From positions 310,001 through 374,000 of the forward strand of contig NW_008805076.1 in NCBI RefSeq assembly GCF_000004825.1: a stretch of 64,000 nucleotides of DNA, read 5' to 3'. Positions within the stretch are counted from its first letter, which is position 1. The number at the start of each line of letters is the position of its first letter. The notes under the pieces are model-generated. The model saw only the letters and a list, made by a program, of their open reading frames with translations. It ran no database searches and was not told the DNA's origin. Below, in pieces: positions 45,935 through 58,166 of this stretch. The stretch comes from Heterostelium album PN500 (lineage: Eukaryota; Evosea; Eumycetozoa; Acytosteliales; Acytosteliaceae). Made by a program: the position numbers and the translations under genes.

Positions 45935-48046
45935 ATGTTTAGTTATAAGAATAGATCGTTGTTTGTACTACTCATTGCACTGATAGTGTTGTGCGAACAG
46001 TGCAATGCATACCTACCGGGTTTAGCAAAGACCTACAAAGCAAATCAGAATTACACTATCCAAGTGAACAAGATCACCTCTGTACATACTCAAATTCCAT
46101 ATGAATACTATAAATTGCCGGTTTGTCAACCAGACAAAAAAGATTATGAAAGTGAGAATCTAGGTGAAATCTTACTTGGTGATGTCATTGAAAGTTCTTT
46201 ATTCAGAGTAAGTGAAATCAATCAATCAATAGATAACAATACAAAGATTAACATAATATCAATCAACCTATCAAACAAACAATAGTTTAAATTCTTAGAG
46301 GAACAACCATGTACAGTTATCAATGGATATCAAGATACAAAATGTGAACCAATTCTCACTGCAGATCAGACAAAGACTTTACAAGATAGAATCAAACAGG
46401 GATATAGAGCTCATTGGTTATTCGATGGTCTACCCGCACGTCAATCTGAACTTGAAGCACATCAACCTGGATTCGATATAGGTTTTGTTGGTAGAGATGG
46501 TGTATGTATATCTAAAATTTTACCAAAATGTGAACAACCTATTAGAATAACAAAATATATTAATATAATAATTAATTAAATTATTTATAGCAAGAAGGAA
46601 TCTTTGTTAATAATCATTTTAAAATAGTAATTCATTACCATCAAGCTCCGGGTGCCGACGATTATAATGTTGTTGGATTCGTTGTTGAACCAAGCAGTGT
46701 TGAATATACAGGTGCAAGTCCAAAGGGATACGAAAAGGATTTGAATTGTCCAGCTTCCACCGATGGCAGCCAAATAGTCGACAAGGACAGTTTCATTCTT
46801 TGGACATACTCTGTCACCTTCCAAAAGAGTGAAACTCGTTGGGAGAAGCGTTGGGACACCTACTTGAAACCCAATGAACAATCGGTTCGTTTCCATTGGT
46901 TCTCGATCCTCAATTCCTTGATGATCGTCTTTTTCTTGACTGTTATGGTTGCACTCATCATGATGAGAACATTGAAGGCCGACTTTAGAAAGTACAACTC
47001 GATCGATGCCTCTGACGAACCAGAGGAGACCGGTTGGAAGATGATTCACGGTGATGTATTCCGTCCACCAACTCACCCAATGATTCTCTCTGTCTTGGTT
47101 GGTAGTGGTGTCCAAGTGTTTGCCATGACCATCATCACCATGTTGTTTGCCATTCTCGGATTCCTTTCACCAGCCAACATTGGTAGTTTACAAACTTCAT
47201 TAGTTGTATTATTTGTTATTATGGCGTAAGTTAATCTATCTATAACATTAGATTTTCTTTTATTAACTTTTTTAACAAACTTAATTCAGTATGTTTGCAG
47301 GATATTTCTCAACAAGAGCATACGTTTCTTTCAAAGGAACCAATTGGAAGAGAAATACAATTAATACAGCATTCGGTTTCCCAGGTTTCATTTTCTTTAT
47401 TTTCTTTATTATCAACATGATGTTGAGAGGTTATGGATCGTCAGCAGCCATTCCATTCACCACTTTCTTATCGTTGATTGCAATGTGGTTCGGTATCTCT
47501 GTACCATTGGCATTCACTGGAAGTTATTTCGCCTTTAAGAAGCCAGTCCCACAAGATCCGGTACGTACCAATCAAATTCCACGTCAAATTCCCGATCAAA
47601 TCTGGTACATGAAGCCTGCACTCTCTATTTTGATGGGAGCTATCCTTCCATTCGGAGCGGTATTCATCGAACTCTACTTTATTTTATCGGCCGTCTGGGA
47701 CAATCAACTCTACTACATCTTTGGTTTCCTCTTTATCGTATTAATCATTTTGGTTGTAACATCCGCCGAGATTACCATTGTAATGTGTTACTTCCAGCTC
47801 TGTGCCGAAGACTACCACTGGTGGTGGAGATCGTTCTTGACCTCTGGTGCATCCGCACTCTTTATGTTCTTATATTTTATTTACTTCTTTAAACACTTGC
47901 AAATCACCAAGTTTGTATCTATTATGTTATACTTTGGATACTCTTTGATTATGGCTTCCACATTCTTTGTCATGACCGGTGCAATTGGTTTCTACGCTTG
48001 CCATTGGTTCGTAAGAAAGATTTACAGTAGTATCCATATCAATTAG
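45935..48046 (+). CDS. TM9-superfamily (nonaspanin/Phg1-type) protein
   Basis: Seen: four exons, 45935-46207, 46286-46501, 46591-47225 and 47290-48046, give 626 residues. A signal peptide (about 1-26) is followed by YLPGLAKTYK and a lumenal domain of about 250 residues. Nine membrane segments follow, the first near SILNSLMIVFFLTVMV. Family signatures: GWKMIHGDVFRPP, FPGFIFFIFFIIN, EDYHWWWRSFLTSGASA. The C terminus FVRKIYSSIHIN resembles the cytosolic tail that binds COPI in TM9SF proteins. Known: TM9 proteins sit in the Golgi and endosomes and sort membrane proteins with Gly-rich helices to the surface; dictyostelid Phg1 proteins affect adhesion and phagocytosis. Inferred: the same role. Which of the three Phg1 paralogues this is cannot be decided here. 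It is convergent with the MUN-domain gene, 121 bp apart. Confidence 0.95.
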
Positions 48047-48167
48047 AAAACAGAAAAACAATATATACCATTTATTTTTTTTTACAAAATAATTTAAACA
48101 TTTAAAAAAAATATATTCAAATAAAAAAAAAATCAAACATTTAAAGAAATTATTAATTATTACAGTT

Positions 48168-51100
48168 TTATTTAACTTTTGCAATTTTCTTTAAGAATTG
48201 ATCCATATCTTTATCATCTTTGAAATATTCCATTACTTTTAGACAATCCGAAGAGTTGGTGGTTTGCTTTATATTCATTAGTTTCTGTGATTCGACCAAC
48301 ATTCTGTAGTATTGTTTGAGTTGATCGACAGAGAATGAAAATAATTCAATGATGGAATGAACTCTTCGTAGTTCTTTCTTGATGTATGCAAATGTCAAAC
48401 CTTCATTTGAACTGACATGGAATATATAAATAATATTATCTATCAACACTTCGATATTTGAAAGTATTTTCAAAGTCCATATCTTTTTGTTATAGGTTTT
48501 TGGTAATAGTACATTTATAATATTCTAAATTAAAATAAATTATTAATATTTAAGTTATCTCTATTGATTTAAATTTTTTACTTACAATTATAATCATTTT
48601 AAATAAATATTTCAAGAATTTTTTGAATAATCTTGGATATAAAATTACATAACAAACTTTGATATGTGAATCTAGGAAGGCTATAAATGATTCTAAATCT
48701 TTACTTATAATTTCCTTTCCATATAATATGTTACAAACCATTGGTTTAATTTTATAATCCATCTAAAAATAACAATATTATTAATAAAAAAAATTGAATG
48801 GTAACAGAAAAAAAGTAATGATATATTTACCAAATAACAGAAATAAGCTATTAATGATTTCCAATGGAACTTAAGATATTTAAATAAATCTCTGAATGAA
48901 TCTCCGAAAATACCATCATTATCCAAATCAAATTCATCCAATAATCCTCTTGCTTCATCTATATCATTTATTTGTAAACACATCTAATAAAGAAAATGGA
49001 TAATTAGTTATGGTTTAATAATTTTTTTAATAAATTACCTTTTCAGTTATAAAAATAGTTGACATTGGTATAATCGGTTTATTATCCAATAATAAAGTCA
49101 AAAGAGTCGATGCCTTTTTCTTTGAACTAAGAGCATTGTCAATTGTTGTTGTTACAAACATTTGATGATTCTTATCCAATTCCGATAGCATATTCAATCT
49201 TAATCCTTTTATATAAAGATAAAATGTATTATCCAATTGCTAAGTTTTTGAAAAAGTTGGTTAATTATTATCGTTTGTTTTTTTTTTTCTAAATTCATAA
49301 ATAACTTACAACACCAAATGATTTTAAAAGTACAGGTACTTGGAATGATAATTTATCTTCAACAAATTTAATTGATTTATAACATTGCCAAATATAAGTG
49401 AAAAGGTCTATGGGTGCAGAGGTATGTGAAATGTCTTTACCATTGGGTGCCCAGTCTTGTTTCTTTATGATTGATTCAATGAATCTCTCTAGCAGATTTA
49501 CACTACTCAACACAAAATTTCCTGAAAAGAACGATAGATTCTGATCTAATGGTAACATTATCCTTGATATTTAAAAAAAATAATAAAAATTAGAATTAAC
49601 CAATTTTAAATAATTATAATTTACTTACTTTTTAATAAAACTAGTTGTCTTTTGATTAAATTCTATCATTTTAGGTACAAGTTCAACAAGTATACCAGTC
49701 AGCCAGGCAGGTGTTTCCAATTTCTGATTGTTTCTAACATCGATATGCATGAATTTCTGTGCAATCAAAGATAGATCACTGTTGATGAATTTGACAAATG
49801 TTTCAATGACGATTTGAATGTGTAATTCCTTGTCTAGATAGCTATTGGTAACTTGGTTGTAGAGATTAAAGTCATCGTCTAACCACTTGCAAATATCAGC
49901 AATTGCCAATGATAATGCGAATATCTCAACACAGTCATTGTTATTGTTATTATCGTTACTACTACCCTCTGCCAATAGATATTCATAACGACTACGATGA
50001 ATTCGATATTCCTTCTCGGTTGCTTCGATCAGTGATGACTTTACCATTTTCGAAAGTACCATATTCTTCCAATCCATCGAACGTATTATCTTGTCCATCA
50101 GACGCAGCACCATCGATAGAGCAGCGGTACCACTTTGTTTATGAAGTCTTACATTCTCTTCTGGTTTGAAACAAAGTCTGTAGTGTGATAGACGATGTTG
50201 TAGCTGTTCCAACAGATTGTTGCAAATCTTGTGAAACTTTGCTTCCTCTTTGATGGTCAATGACTTTGGATGATTCTTTTGAATCTCTATCAATTTACCG
50301 AAACAACCATAGATTGCATTCAGCTGTACAACGGAATCATCGAAACGCTCCGATAAAATAGAGAAAACAACCAAATTTCTATAGAAATCTCTTATTCCAT
50401 AGATATGACAATATTCTTTGAGAATCCAAGAGAATTCCGGTTTCAGTGTAAAGTTGTTATCATGACTCTTCTGTGGAATGATATCGGGTTTGAGTGGGAG
50501 GAATCGATTGTTGTTACTCTCTGGTAGTTCGCCTTGAGTCGAATCGACAAAGTGACGAACGAGTTCTTTGTATCCACGATGTATGCCACCACCGTCATTG
50601 TCGTTATTATTATCAGAATCTTGTGCATTGAGAGTGTGTCGTTTCAAAGTCGATCCAAAGATATCACGAACCGATGGCTTTGACACCTTGACCTGACTGT
50701 CAGCCAACAACTTTGAAATCTGTTGAATCTCATCGTGTTTCCACTTTTCATGACCGTCGGGATCACGAAACTGCTCGGATCGATAGAGAGGATGATTGTC
50801 ACGCCAAGCATATCGAAGTTGTAACTCGGCTGCAGTTACATCTACCGGCGAATACTCCATAATCTTTGAGGAAACCTCATCGTATTGCTCCTGTGTCAAA
50901 CCAAATGCATCTCTTACCATTGGACCAACACGTTTCTCATCGATCGTAACATCATGTGGTTTGGCGACATTGTTTGAATACAAACAAAGTATTGCTCTTA
51001 TCACTGCATATGATTTTATATGATTCAGTTGAATCTTTCTTACCACTGGTAGTTCCAAGTTTGGGTCGTAGCCAGTACTGGTGTCTCTTGGTGATTTCTG

Positions 51101-52302
51101 ACGATCGTAGTGAATTGCCAAGTTTGTCGGTGGTGCCGGTGGAAGAACCAGTGCTTTTTCAAGTGTAGATTTACTTGCAGGTGTAAACAGTGGATCGATA
51201 TCTTTTCTTTCCTTGACGAGTGCAAGAAGATTGGCTTCTGACATTTGCTTGGAGATTCTGTTGATTCCCCAAGGTGTGTTTCTACCACCAGCCGCAAAAG
51301 AAGAACGATGATTGTTATTAGCAATAGCATCGGTTTGATAGGGATTGAGATTGTTACGATCTTTGTTGAGTGTCTTTATCTGTTGACAGAGCATTGGTAC
51401 ACCGTCGATGCTCAGTGTCATTTTCATCTTGCCTATATTCACACCGGATTTCTTCATATCGATCGTCAGAGTCTGTGTGACGCTCGCCGTTGATTCGCGA
51501 AGATGTTGTTTCTTCCAAGAGATAGTGGAAAGCACCGAAATCAATGGTAGTTTTGAATCGGCAATCGTTATTTCCCTACCTTTTCGATGAATACTACGTA
51601 TCTTTACGAAAAGATTGGAATCTGCGAGTTGATGTGGTGGTACTCCACGCATATAGACCGCTTCCGATTTCTTCCATTTCAATTTACCACGAGTCTCTTT
51701 CGAGTGACCGACTTGACTAGCTTCATCTTCATTGCCAACGAATATATCGATTCTATAGCCGCAGTTGGCATCGATGCTCTCCACAGGCATATCGACAGAC
51801 GACACATCGTGAAGCAACACAACAATGTCAGAGAGTTGTGTCATGAACGTCCAGAATGTAATATTTCCAACGACGGTTCCGCTGTTTGAATGAATGAGAC
51901 TTGAACACTGCATAATAGGACCGGTTGCAACGGTAACAAAGTCAACCGAGCCCTGGCCAACGATGTTATCGAATAGTTTACCACTCTCTGAGACGGTCCA
52001 TTTGAATTTCAGTGATTGCAACTGATCGATCGCTAGAATACAACTCATTTCAAACTCATCTTCAAAGTCAAACGATGAGCAACTATGTACATCTTTTGAG
52101 CAAGTGAATTTCTTTAGACCACCGATATCACATTGAAACAAAAGATTCTTACTATTGAATGATTTTCGAAAAATTTAATCAATACATTGATTTAAAATAA
52201 AAGAGTTTTCTTTTTCATTTAGATATCTTACTATTCTTTAGAATGTAGTTCAATTAAAATACCGGATATCTTTACATTGAAATTAATTGAAGTTGTAGAC
52301 AT
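48168..52302 (-). CDS. C2-plus-MUN domain protein (Unc13/Munc13-like)
   Basis: Seen: eight exons, 52232-52302, 49629-52151, 49310-49562, 49039-49239, 48831-48983, 48586-48762 and 48168-48524 as the joined set (seven junction-checked pieces), closing to 1244 residues. The first short exon restores an N-terminal C2-like start, NFNVKISGILIELHSKEYK. A beta-rich region runs to about 270, then a Ser/Asn-rich linker. A long all-helical region fills about 380-1240 with MUN-like signatures: LHKQSGTAALSMVLRLMDKI, APIDLFTYIWQCYKSI, and near the end LDSHIKVCYVILYPRLFKKF and VLLPKTYNKKIWTLK, matching the MHD2 layout. Known: MUN domains open syntaxin and promote SNARE assembly in vesicle priming. Inferred: exocytosis or contractile-vacuole fusion. 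No C-terminal C2 domain is visible. The MUN call rests on motif layout rather than an alignment. Confidence 0.75.
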
Positions 52303-52596
52303 TAAGAATATATAATAGTGGTTGTAAGTAATAAATAAATAAACAATCAAAAAAAAAAGTAAAACGAAATTCTAAATTACAATTTTTTATTTTGGTTTAA
52401 AATGAGCCAATCTATTGAAAATTCAAAGAAAATTTAAAACATATATATATGTTGAAAAAAATCCAAAAATAGTTTAATAGTTTAGAAAAAATGATTTATA
52501 TTAAAAAATATTTGTTCTTAAAGAGAAAAAACATATTAATTTTTAAAATTAAAGTAAAATTTTAAATTATTAAAAGGAAAATTATCCTACAACAAC

Positions 52597-52669
52597 GGGC
52601 TTGTAGCTCAGATGGTAGAGCGCTCGCTTAGCATGCGAGAGGTAAAGGGATCGATACCCTTCTAGTCCA
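52597..52669 (+). tRNA. tRNA-Ala-AGC: tRNA-Ala (anticodon AGC)
   Basis: Cloverleaf of 73 bases. The acceptor GGGCTTG pairs with CTAGTCC and contains the G3-U70 pair that identifies alanine tRNAs, plus one U-U mismatch. The anticodon stem CTCGC/GCGAG closes the loop TTAGCAT, giving AGC. A box TAGCTCAGATGG and B box GGATCGATACC are present. No T run follows directly. A GC palindrome lies 24 bases downstream and a retroposon remnant begins beyond it. Confidence 0.95.
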
Positions 52670-52692
52670 TATAAAATTCTTTGCCCTTAAAA

Positions 52693-52705
52693 GCGCAGGA
52701 TGCGC
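52693..52705. promoter_or_regulatory. GC-rich palindrome 3' of tRNA-Ala(AGC)
   Basis: GCGCA-GGA-TGCGC, five-base arms, starting 24 bases past the tRNA 3' end. Fourth member of the set found at all tRNA genes in the window. Confidence 0.5.
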
Positions 52706-53104
52706 GCATATTTTCAAACAAAGATTGTTGAAGGTGTCAACACAGAACTCACAGATTCGTAATGGCAGGCGCTGTCCTATGAAATGTTTGGTGATGGTAC
52801 CCATTACAAGCTGGAAAATACCGTCAAAAGAGCAGTCACTCATTACACCAAATTAATCGATGCCTATTACCACAAGTTTAACTTCACAATCACTAATTCT
52901 ATCTCCCAAGGAATCACTGTCGATTGCTCTGAAATAACACGTAAATTTAAATCTGATTGGAATCTAAATTATTCCAACTAAGTGCCACCACGTTATACTG
53001 TTGTTCATCAACACGCAACTACTGTTAGATCTATTCTATTCTAATACTACTCAACTTATTAATTAATAATAACTAATAACAATAATAATAATATTAATAA
53101 TAAT
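52706..53104 (+). mobile_element. Retroposon family R1, copy with C-terminal coding remnant
   Basis: A coding-like frame, interrupted near 52758, ends at about 52981 (VKRAVTHYTKLIDAYYH, KFKSDWNLNYSN). Bases 52830-53090 match two minus-strand copies, 56990-57160 and 58620-58699, including GTTCATCAACACGCAACTACTG and CTCAACTTATTAATTAAT. The 3' tail seen in those copies is missing here, where repeat R2 takes over. Orientation is the same as the tRNA-Ala just upstream. I infer a non-LTR retrotransposon 3' end, because the other copies end in hairpin tails plus poly(A). The protein itself is not one I recognise. Confidence 0.65.
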
Positions 53105-53310
53105 ACAGCAAAAATCTGTGAAAACGGACAGAGGTTTCAAAATATCAAACAGTAATACATTTATTTGTTATAGAAACTAATAAATATATTCTAAGATAGA
53201 TCTTTGAAAGATTAATTATTAGAAAAAAATTGAAACATTTACCATTTTAAAAAAAAATATAAAAAATAAAAAACAAAAATTAACTGTGCAATATTTCTGA
53301 AGTGATAAAA
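53105..53310. repeat. Direct repeat R2, left copy
   Basis: From GCAAAAATCTG through GGACAGAGGT.TCAAA, ATTCATTTATTTGTT and TAGATCTTTGAAA to GTGCAATATT it aligns with 54832-55047 at roughly three quarters identity (by eye), with small gaps. The two copies flank about 1.5 kb of AT-rich DNA. Confidence 0.75.
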
Positions 53311-54831
53311 GAAAACTAAGCAAAAACAAACTCATCACTGAACACAAATACTATATGTATAAAAAGAGTATATATATAAAAGATTACAAATATATTTAAA
53401 ATAAAATTTAAAATTTTTTTTAAAAACATTATATATTACATAAGAAATAGAGACATCTGATTCTCTATTTTGGGTTAATAGAATAATGCTCCCATAATAA
53501 TATTGGAGAGAGATTTTCCATCTTTAATTCCTGCAGTAGGTTCCAATACCAATCGAACCTTGTTAGATTTGAAAGAACAATCAATGAAGTATGCAGTGGC
53601 ACCTAGAAAGCTTACTCCTTTTTACTGTTCCACACTTCAATGTAATTGAATCTAAACTTGCAAAAATTCTTTGTAGTTATGCAACTTCCTTATGAGTACA
53701 AGTTCGATCAATGAATTCGATGAGTTGATGTTGTAAAAAAAATCAATCAATGGTTTCAAATATGAAAAAATATTCAATTATTTAAGGATTCTGTTGTATC
53801 TTTGCCATTAATAAAAAAATCAAATAATAAGAATGAATATCAATGATTTAAAGACTATCTTGTTCAACTTTTTTTTAAATAGATAGCTTGAAAAAAACCC
53901 AAAACTGATATAGTAAAAAATTAAAATTTCGATTGTGGTGAAGTGTTCCAGATTATGATTAGAATTGGTTAAGATAAACTTTAAAAATCTATCGCTAAAA
54001 CAAACAAAGAATGTCTTCTAATTTTACCTCAATTTGTAAAAAAAACTTTTAAAAAATGTCTAGGTTTTTGTATTTTAATGCTACAAAAAGATGACCTTTT
54101 CAAAATCATGAAAAGATACTTATTGTATGAAGAAACCATATCTTTTCAAAGCCTGTCATGTGGTGAAGCTTTTGAAATTAATGAATGATATCATTAAAAC
54201 ATGCAAGAAACAGAGCAAATTACATCCAAAGCCTAAGTAGTTAAGTAATTACTTTATTTAAATATTAATTGTAATTGTTTTTTTGAAAATTTAATACTTG
54301 GAGCTATTGTTTTCTAAAAAAAATCAAAAACATTTTGTTATAATATTAATTCAACTAGATATTTAAATTTATTATTCTTTAAATTAAATAAAATGTTAAA
54401 TAAAATTTTTATTTATGATCAATTTTACATTATTCCAATTTAACTGTGTATTTTAAAAATATTAAACAATTCATTTTAAATATAAAGATTATATTAATAT
54501 AATCTATTTTGATTAATATTTTACTTGTTTTATGATTTTCAGAATCTGATTTCATATTTTTCTATTCTATTGCAGTTCTCAATTTATTTATATCTGGATG
54601 AGTATATCTGGATAATGGTGTATATTTCATTGCCATAGTATCTATCCAAAATATGAATAAAATTGGAAAATTCATTAATCTATTATATTGTCCAAAAAAA
54701 GAAATAAAATATTTAAGTGGAAATTATTTTGAATATCCATATTTTCAAATACGAATAATATTCAAATAATAATAAGTATAATTAAATATTTTGTAAAGAT
54801 TTAAGTTTTAACTTTATGTGATCATTAATGT
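53311..54831. other. AT-rich interval between the R2 copies
   Basis: No intact gene. Besides the transposase-like fragment at 53485-53640 there are short open stretches at about 54080-54240 (plus strand, KDDLFKIMKRYLLYEE) and about 54580-54700 (minus strand, YTPLSRYTHPDINKL) that look like eroded coding DNA of unknown origin. Confidence 0.4.
53485..53640 (-). mobile_element. Possible hAT-type transposase fragment
   Basis: The minus strand has an open stretch with FLGATAYFIDCSFKSNKVRL followed by VLEPTAGIKDGKSLSNIIMG and a stop. The TAYFID...F pattern recalls the conserved beta-strand region of hAT transposases (TxHFID..W/F). It lies between the two R2 repeats. No other transposase part is recognised and the call is weak. 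Confidence 0.25.
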
Positions 54832-55047
54832 AGAGCAAAAATCTGAGAAACAGGACAGAGGTATCAAATCATCAGAAACATATTCATTTATTTGTTTTAG
54901 AAAGTAACAAATATATTGGAGTATAGATCTTTGAAAATGATTAGTATTTATAAAAACATTGAGACTTTTAACTTTTTTAAAAAAAAAAATAAAAACAAAC
55001 AAAAATATTTAATTTTATTTGTGCAATATTTATGAAGGAATAAAATA
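54832..55047. repeat. Direct repeat R2, right copy
   Basis: Partner of 53105-53310 in the same orientation. Together they could be degenerate terminal repeats of one element or two independent insertions. Confidence 0.75.
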
Positions 55048-55382
55048 CTTTTTGTTTTTATAGATTTAAATTTATTTTCTTAAAAATCAATAAATAGGAT
55101 TAAGATATATATATATCTAGATGATGACTATTTCAATAAATTTGATTGCTATAACCATACATTATCAGATGTTATTAAAAAAAATAAAGTTTTTTATCTA
55201 AAGAAATTGTTTTAAAAAATAAAATAGGGTTATCGCAAATCAGATAAGAGTATACTTCGGGAGTTGAAAATTTTTACTATTTTTTTTCTCTAATAATATT
55301 TTGTTGTCTTTTACCCACAACTGCGTGAAATTATTATTATTTTCTGTTAATATTTCTATATTTTCAATTATTAAGAATAATC
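55048..55382. other. Spacer, no gene seen
   Basis: AT-rich 5' flank of the coiled-coil gene. No motif noted. Confidence 0.5.
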
Positions 55383-56009
55383 ATGAATACATCAAAAGCT
55401 TTAATCGATATCACAACTACCATTACAAGATTTGAAAAGGAAAGTGAAGACTGGAAAGATAAATATATCAAGGTAATTGAAGATAACAAAAAACATATAG
55501 ATAGATTAGAAGAAGATATCAAGAAACACATTAGCACTATAGATGATTTATCTTTGAAAGTAGAAAACCTTCAAACGCAAATAGATCAACTCAAAGCAAC
55601 AAGAAAGAACTTCTCTGATAAACTTCTTCTTGGAGAGTTAGGCAGACAAATAGAAAAGGCAATTTGCAAACATATTCTTGGAGATAATACAAGAATTAAT
55701 ACCTTGTATGTCATGTTCAGCTTATTAAAAAGCGATAAATCTTTCAAAACAAATTGGAGTAACTTAATGAGTAATGTTGGTTGGAACAACAACTTATATC
55801 AAACCATTTTGGATCTCAAAGATTTACATTTAAATGAATGTCATCCTACAACATGTGAAGATGGTTCATCACTTACCTCGGATTATTTACAAAATATTGC
55901 TAGCAATTACATAAAAGGTCAATACAAGAGTCTCATTTTACAAGATATCAAAACTTTGTTGAACATTTTGGAAAGTTTCAATAAACAAACACTTTTTGTA
56001 ATGGATTAA
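55383..56009 (+). CDS. Hypothetical protein with N-terminal coiled coil
   Basis: Seen: one frame of 208 residues from the ATG at 55383. Residues about 15-75 form a strong heptad pattern rich in Lys, Glu and Asp (RLEEDIKKHISTIDDLSLKV and so on). An alpha-helical region follows with no Cys-based or catalytic motif; the C terminus is SFNKQTLFVMD. I do not recognise the family. Codon use resembles host genes and the frame is long for this AT content, which supports a real gene. It stands alone in a mobile-element block, so it might also be the ORF1-like product of an element. No intron, signal peptide or membrane segment is seen. Confidence 0.55.
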   Translation: MNTSKALIDITTTITRFEKESEDWKDKYIKVIEDNKKHIDRLEEDIKKHISTIDDLSLKVENLQTQIDQLKATRKNFSDKLLLGELGRQIEKAICKHILGDNTRINTLYVMFSLLKSDKSFKTNWSNLMSNVGWNNNLYQTILDLKDLHLNECHPTTCEDGSSLTSDYLQNIASNYIKGQYKSLILQDIKTLLNILESFNKQTLFVMD

Positions 56010-56811
56010 TACAAAATACCAGCAAATTAAATTGAATCCTTATTATGTAAATAAATGATTTCCTTTTACCCAATTACGATTACTGTTATTTTACAATGGT
56101 AATAATATCATATTATAAAATACATATAAACATATAAATATAATACTTACAACTTTGATATAAGATTAGGAATTACTTTAGGAATAGTTTTGGTACAAAG
56201 AATATAGATTTTATGAATGTAATAAAGTTTAGAGATATAATTTACAGTATAATATTTAAAGATAATAGTTTATTTATTTTACAATTTGAAGATAAGAATA
56301 ATATTTGGTAATGTTGAATAATGTTGAATAATTAATTAATTTCGATAATGGATTTCCATGGTATTTATACTGTTGGATTTCTTCGACCAGTGCAGTTGCC
56401 CAATCTCAGAAATCTGTTCTTGATTAACTAGTTTGGTATTCATTGTAGATTAACTTGTTGGTTATTTCATTATGTTAACTTTGGTAGATTGATATTTTGT
56501 TGATTCACTGAATGTTGATATTATTCTAATATATTTAATTATTGTTAAACAGCTGGATTATTAATTTAAGTTATTTGAAATCGTGTCCATAAACTGTTTG
56601 AATTGTGATAGTTGAATTCTTAATAAATTATTGAAGTGTAAGTTGATTTGGTTATTATAATTCTAAAATGTTAATTTTAGAACAATCACTTTTTATTATT
56701 TGTTTTTTTTGTATCCTTAACAAGATAGAGAATCTATTTTTAGATATGGTATTAGCCAACTAATTCAGTTACCCCAGTTGCTGTCCATATCTTATTGATC
56801 GTATCTAACGT
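56010..56811. other. AT-rich spacer, no gene seen
   Basis: A mixed-composition patch at about 56340-56450 (ATTTCTTCGACCAGTGCAGTTGCC) may be eroded coding DNA. No frame is open for long. Confidence 0.4.
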
Positions 56812-57160
56812 AAATTTTTTTTTTTTTTTTTTTATCAAAAAAAGTTTTGTTGACTCATGATCAGGTGTAGTTAGTGTTTTAAATTATATACATTCTCACA
56901 CAGGTCGTGAGAAATAGCCAATGAAATATTATTGTTATTATTATTATTATTGTTTATAGTTATTATTAATTAATAAGTTGAGATTAGGGTTAGGATAGAA
57001 TAGATTTAACAGTAGTTGAGTGTTGATGAACAGTATCACAGCACTTTAATGTGGTGTCACGTAGTTGGAAGGATTTAGATTCCAATCAGATTTAAATTTA
57101 CGCGTCATGGCAGAGCAATCGACAGTGACTCCTTGGGAGATAGAATTAGCGATGGTTTTG
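56812..57160 (-). mobile_element. R1 retroposon copy with complete 3' tail
   Basis: On the minus strand it begins in the R1 coding remnant (TCTATCTCCCAAGGAGTCAC) and passes CTCAACTTATTAATTAAT and an ATA-rich run. It then reaches the tail CTCACGACCTGTGTGAG (stem CTCAC/GTGAG) and GATCATGAGTCAACAAAACTTTTTTT, and ends in poly(A) (plus-strand T run, about 56814-56833). The tail is nearly identical to 58357-58523. It directly follows the poly(A) end of the LINE at 57165-58166. Confidence 0.75.
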
Positions 57161-57164
57161 ATTT

Positions 57165-58166
57165 TTTTTTTAGTTAAACCATAGAATTATTTTAGTTTTT
57201 GTTATTTTATAGATTATAAAGTTGATGAGAATACTGATTATTGAATTGGTTAATTGAAAATGAAGAAATGAAGAAGAGGAAATAATAGTTGGCTGACATT
57301 TGAGTGGTTACTGGTTATTTAAGTTTGGATTGTAAGTTTCTGATACTGTTATTTAAAATTAATTTCACTACTGATATGTGCTGTATATATTCATTTATTA
57401 TAGATTCGTTAGATAGTAGGTTGTTTTCGTGGAGAGGAGTACCGCCAAAATAGGATTTACAATAGAATTTCCATTTGATGAAAGACAAGTGAAGCCAGAG
57501 TAGTGATGTTGTCCTTTCTTCTAACCAACTGATACGCATCTTCCATAGTCCAATCGAATCGTTGACCATCGGAAAGATGTAAGCATTCAAGAATGGTGTT
57601 AAGATTGAATCTGTGCATAACTGCTCGACAATTAAAGAATGAATGGAAATATGGGTCAGAGAAGAATGTGAAGCACAGTGCACATTCTTTGTTTTTGTTG
57701 TAAGCCAAGCCAGGAAGCGAACGAGAGAAGAACCGGAAGATAGTGTTTCGTCCACGCTGGTATTTGATAAGCGATACATGGTGAAGATACTCTCGTAAGA
57801 TCAGTAGTCGAATTTGGTTGGTGGTAGAGATAGTTGGAACGGATCATCAGTTAGTGGCGGAATGCCATGTTTGATGATCAATAGGTGGTCGTAGATTTGC
57901 TTCAGAGTGGGTGGTAGACCATCAATCAGAATAGGCTTGCATATCTGATTGTGTTGTCCATATGCTTGAGATGAACTGCCAATTGGTGCCACAGAGTGTA
58001 GCATAGATTGAGATATGGCCAGGTGATAGATCTGCATTGGATTTGAGGTAGTATATTAACAAACATTGGAAGAATCAGAAGACGATAGTAGGAATCTGTT
58101 GAATATCCACACATGGTTGCGCATCATTACTAAGTTGGATGTCTCAAGAGAGATTCTATTGACAAA
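57165..58166 (-). mobile_element. LINE (non-LTR retrotransposon) 3' part, 5'-truncated
   Basis: The minus strand reads through several overlapping frames of a decayed ORF2 C terminus. The clearest part has ECALCFTFFSDPYFHSFFNC, a C-x2-C-x9-H-x4-C knuckle as found at the end of LINE ORF2, followed by DGQRFDWTMEDAYQLV and a stop near 57458. Upstream pieces include LPPTLKQIYDHLLIIKHGIP. Several frameshifts separate them, so the copy is dead. The 3' untranslated part 57210-57392 matches the remnant at 10110-10297. The tail is an A run (plus-strand T run near 57165). A dictyostelid TRE-type element is likely, but the diagnostic reverse-transcriptase core is not present. Confidence 0.75.
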
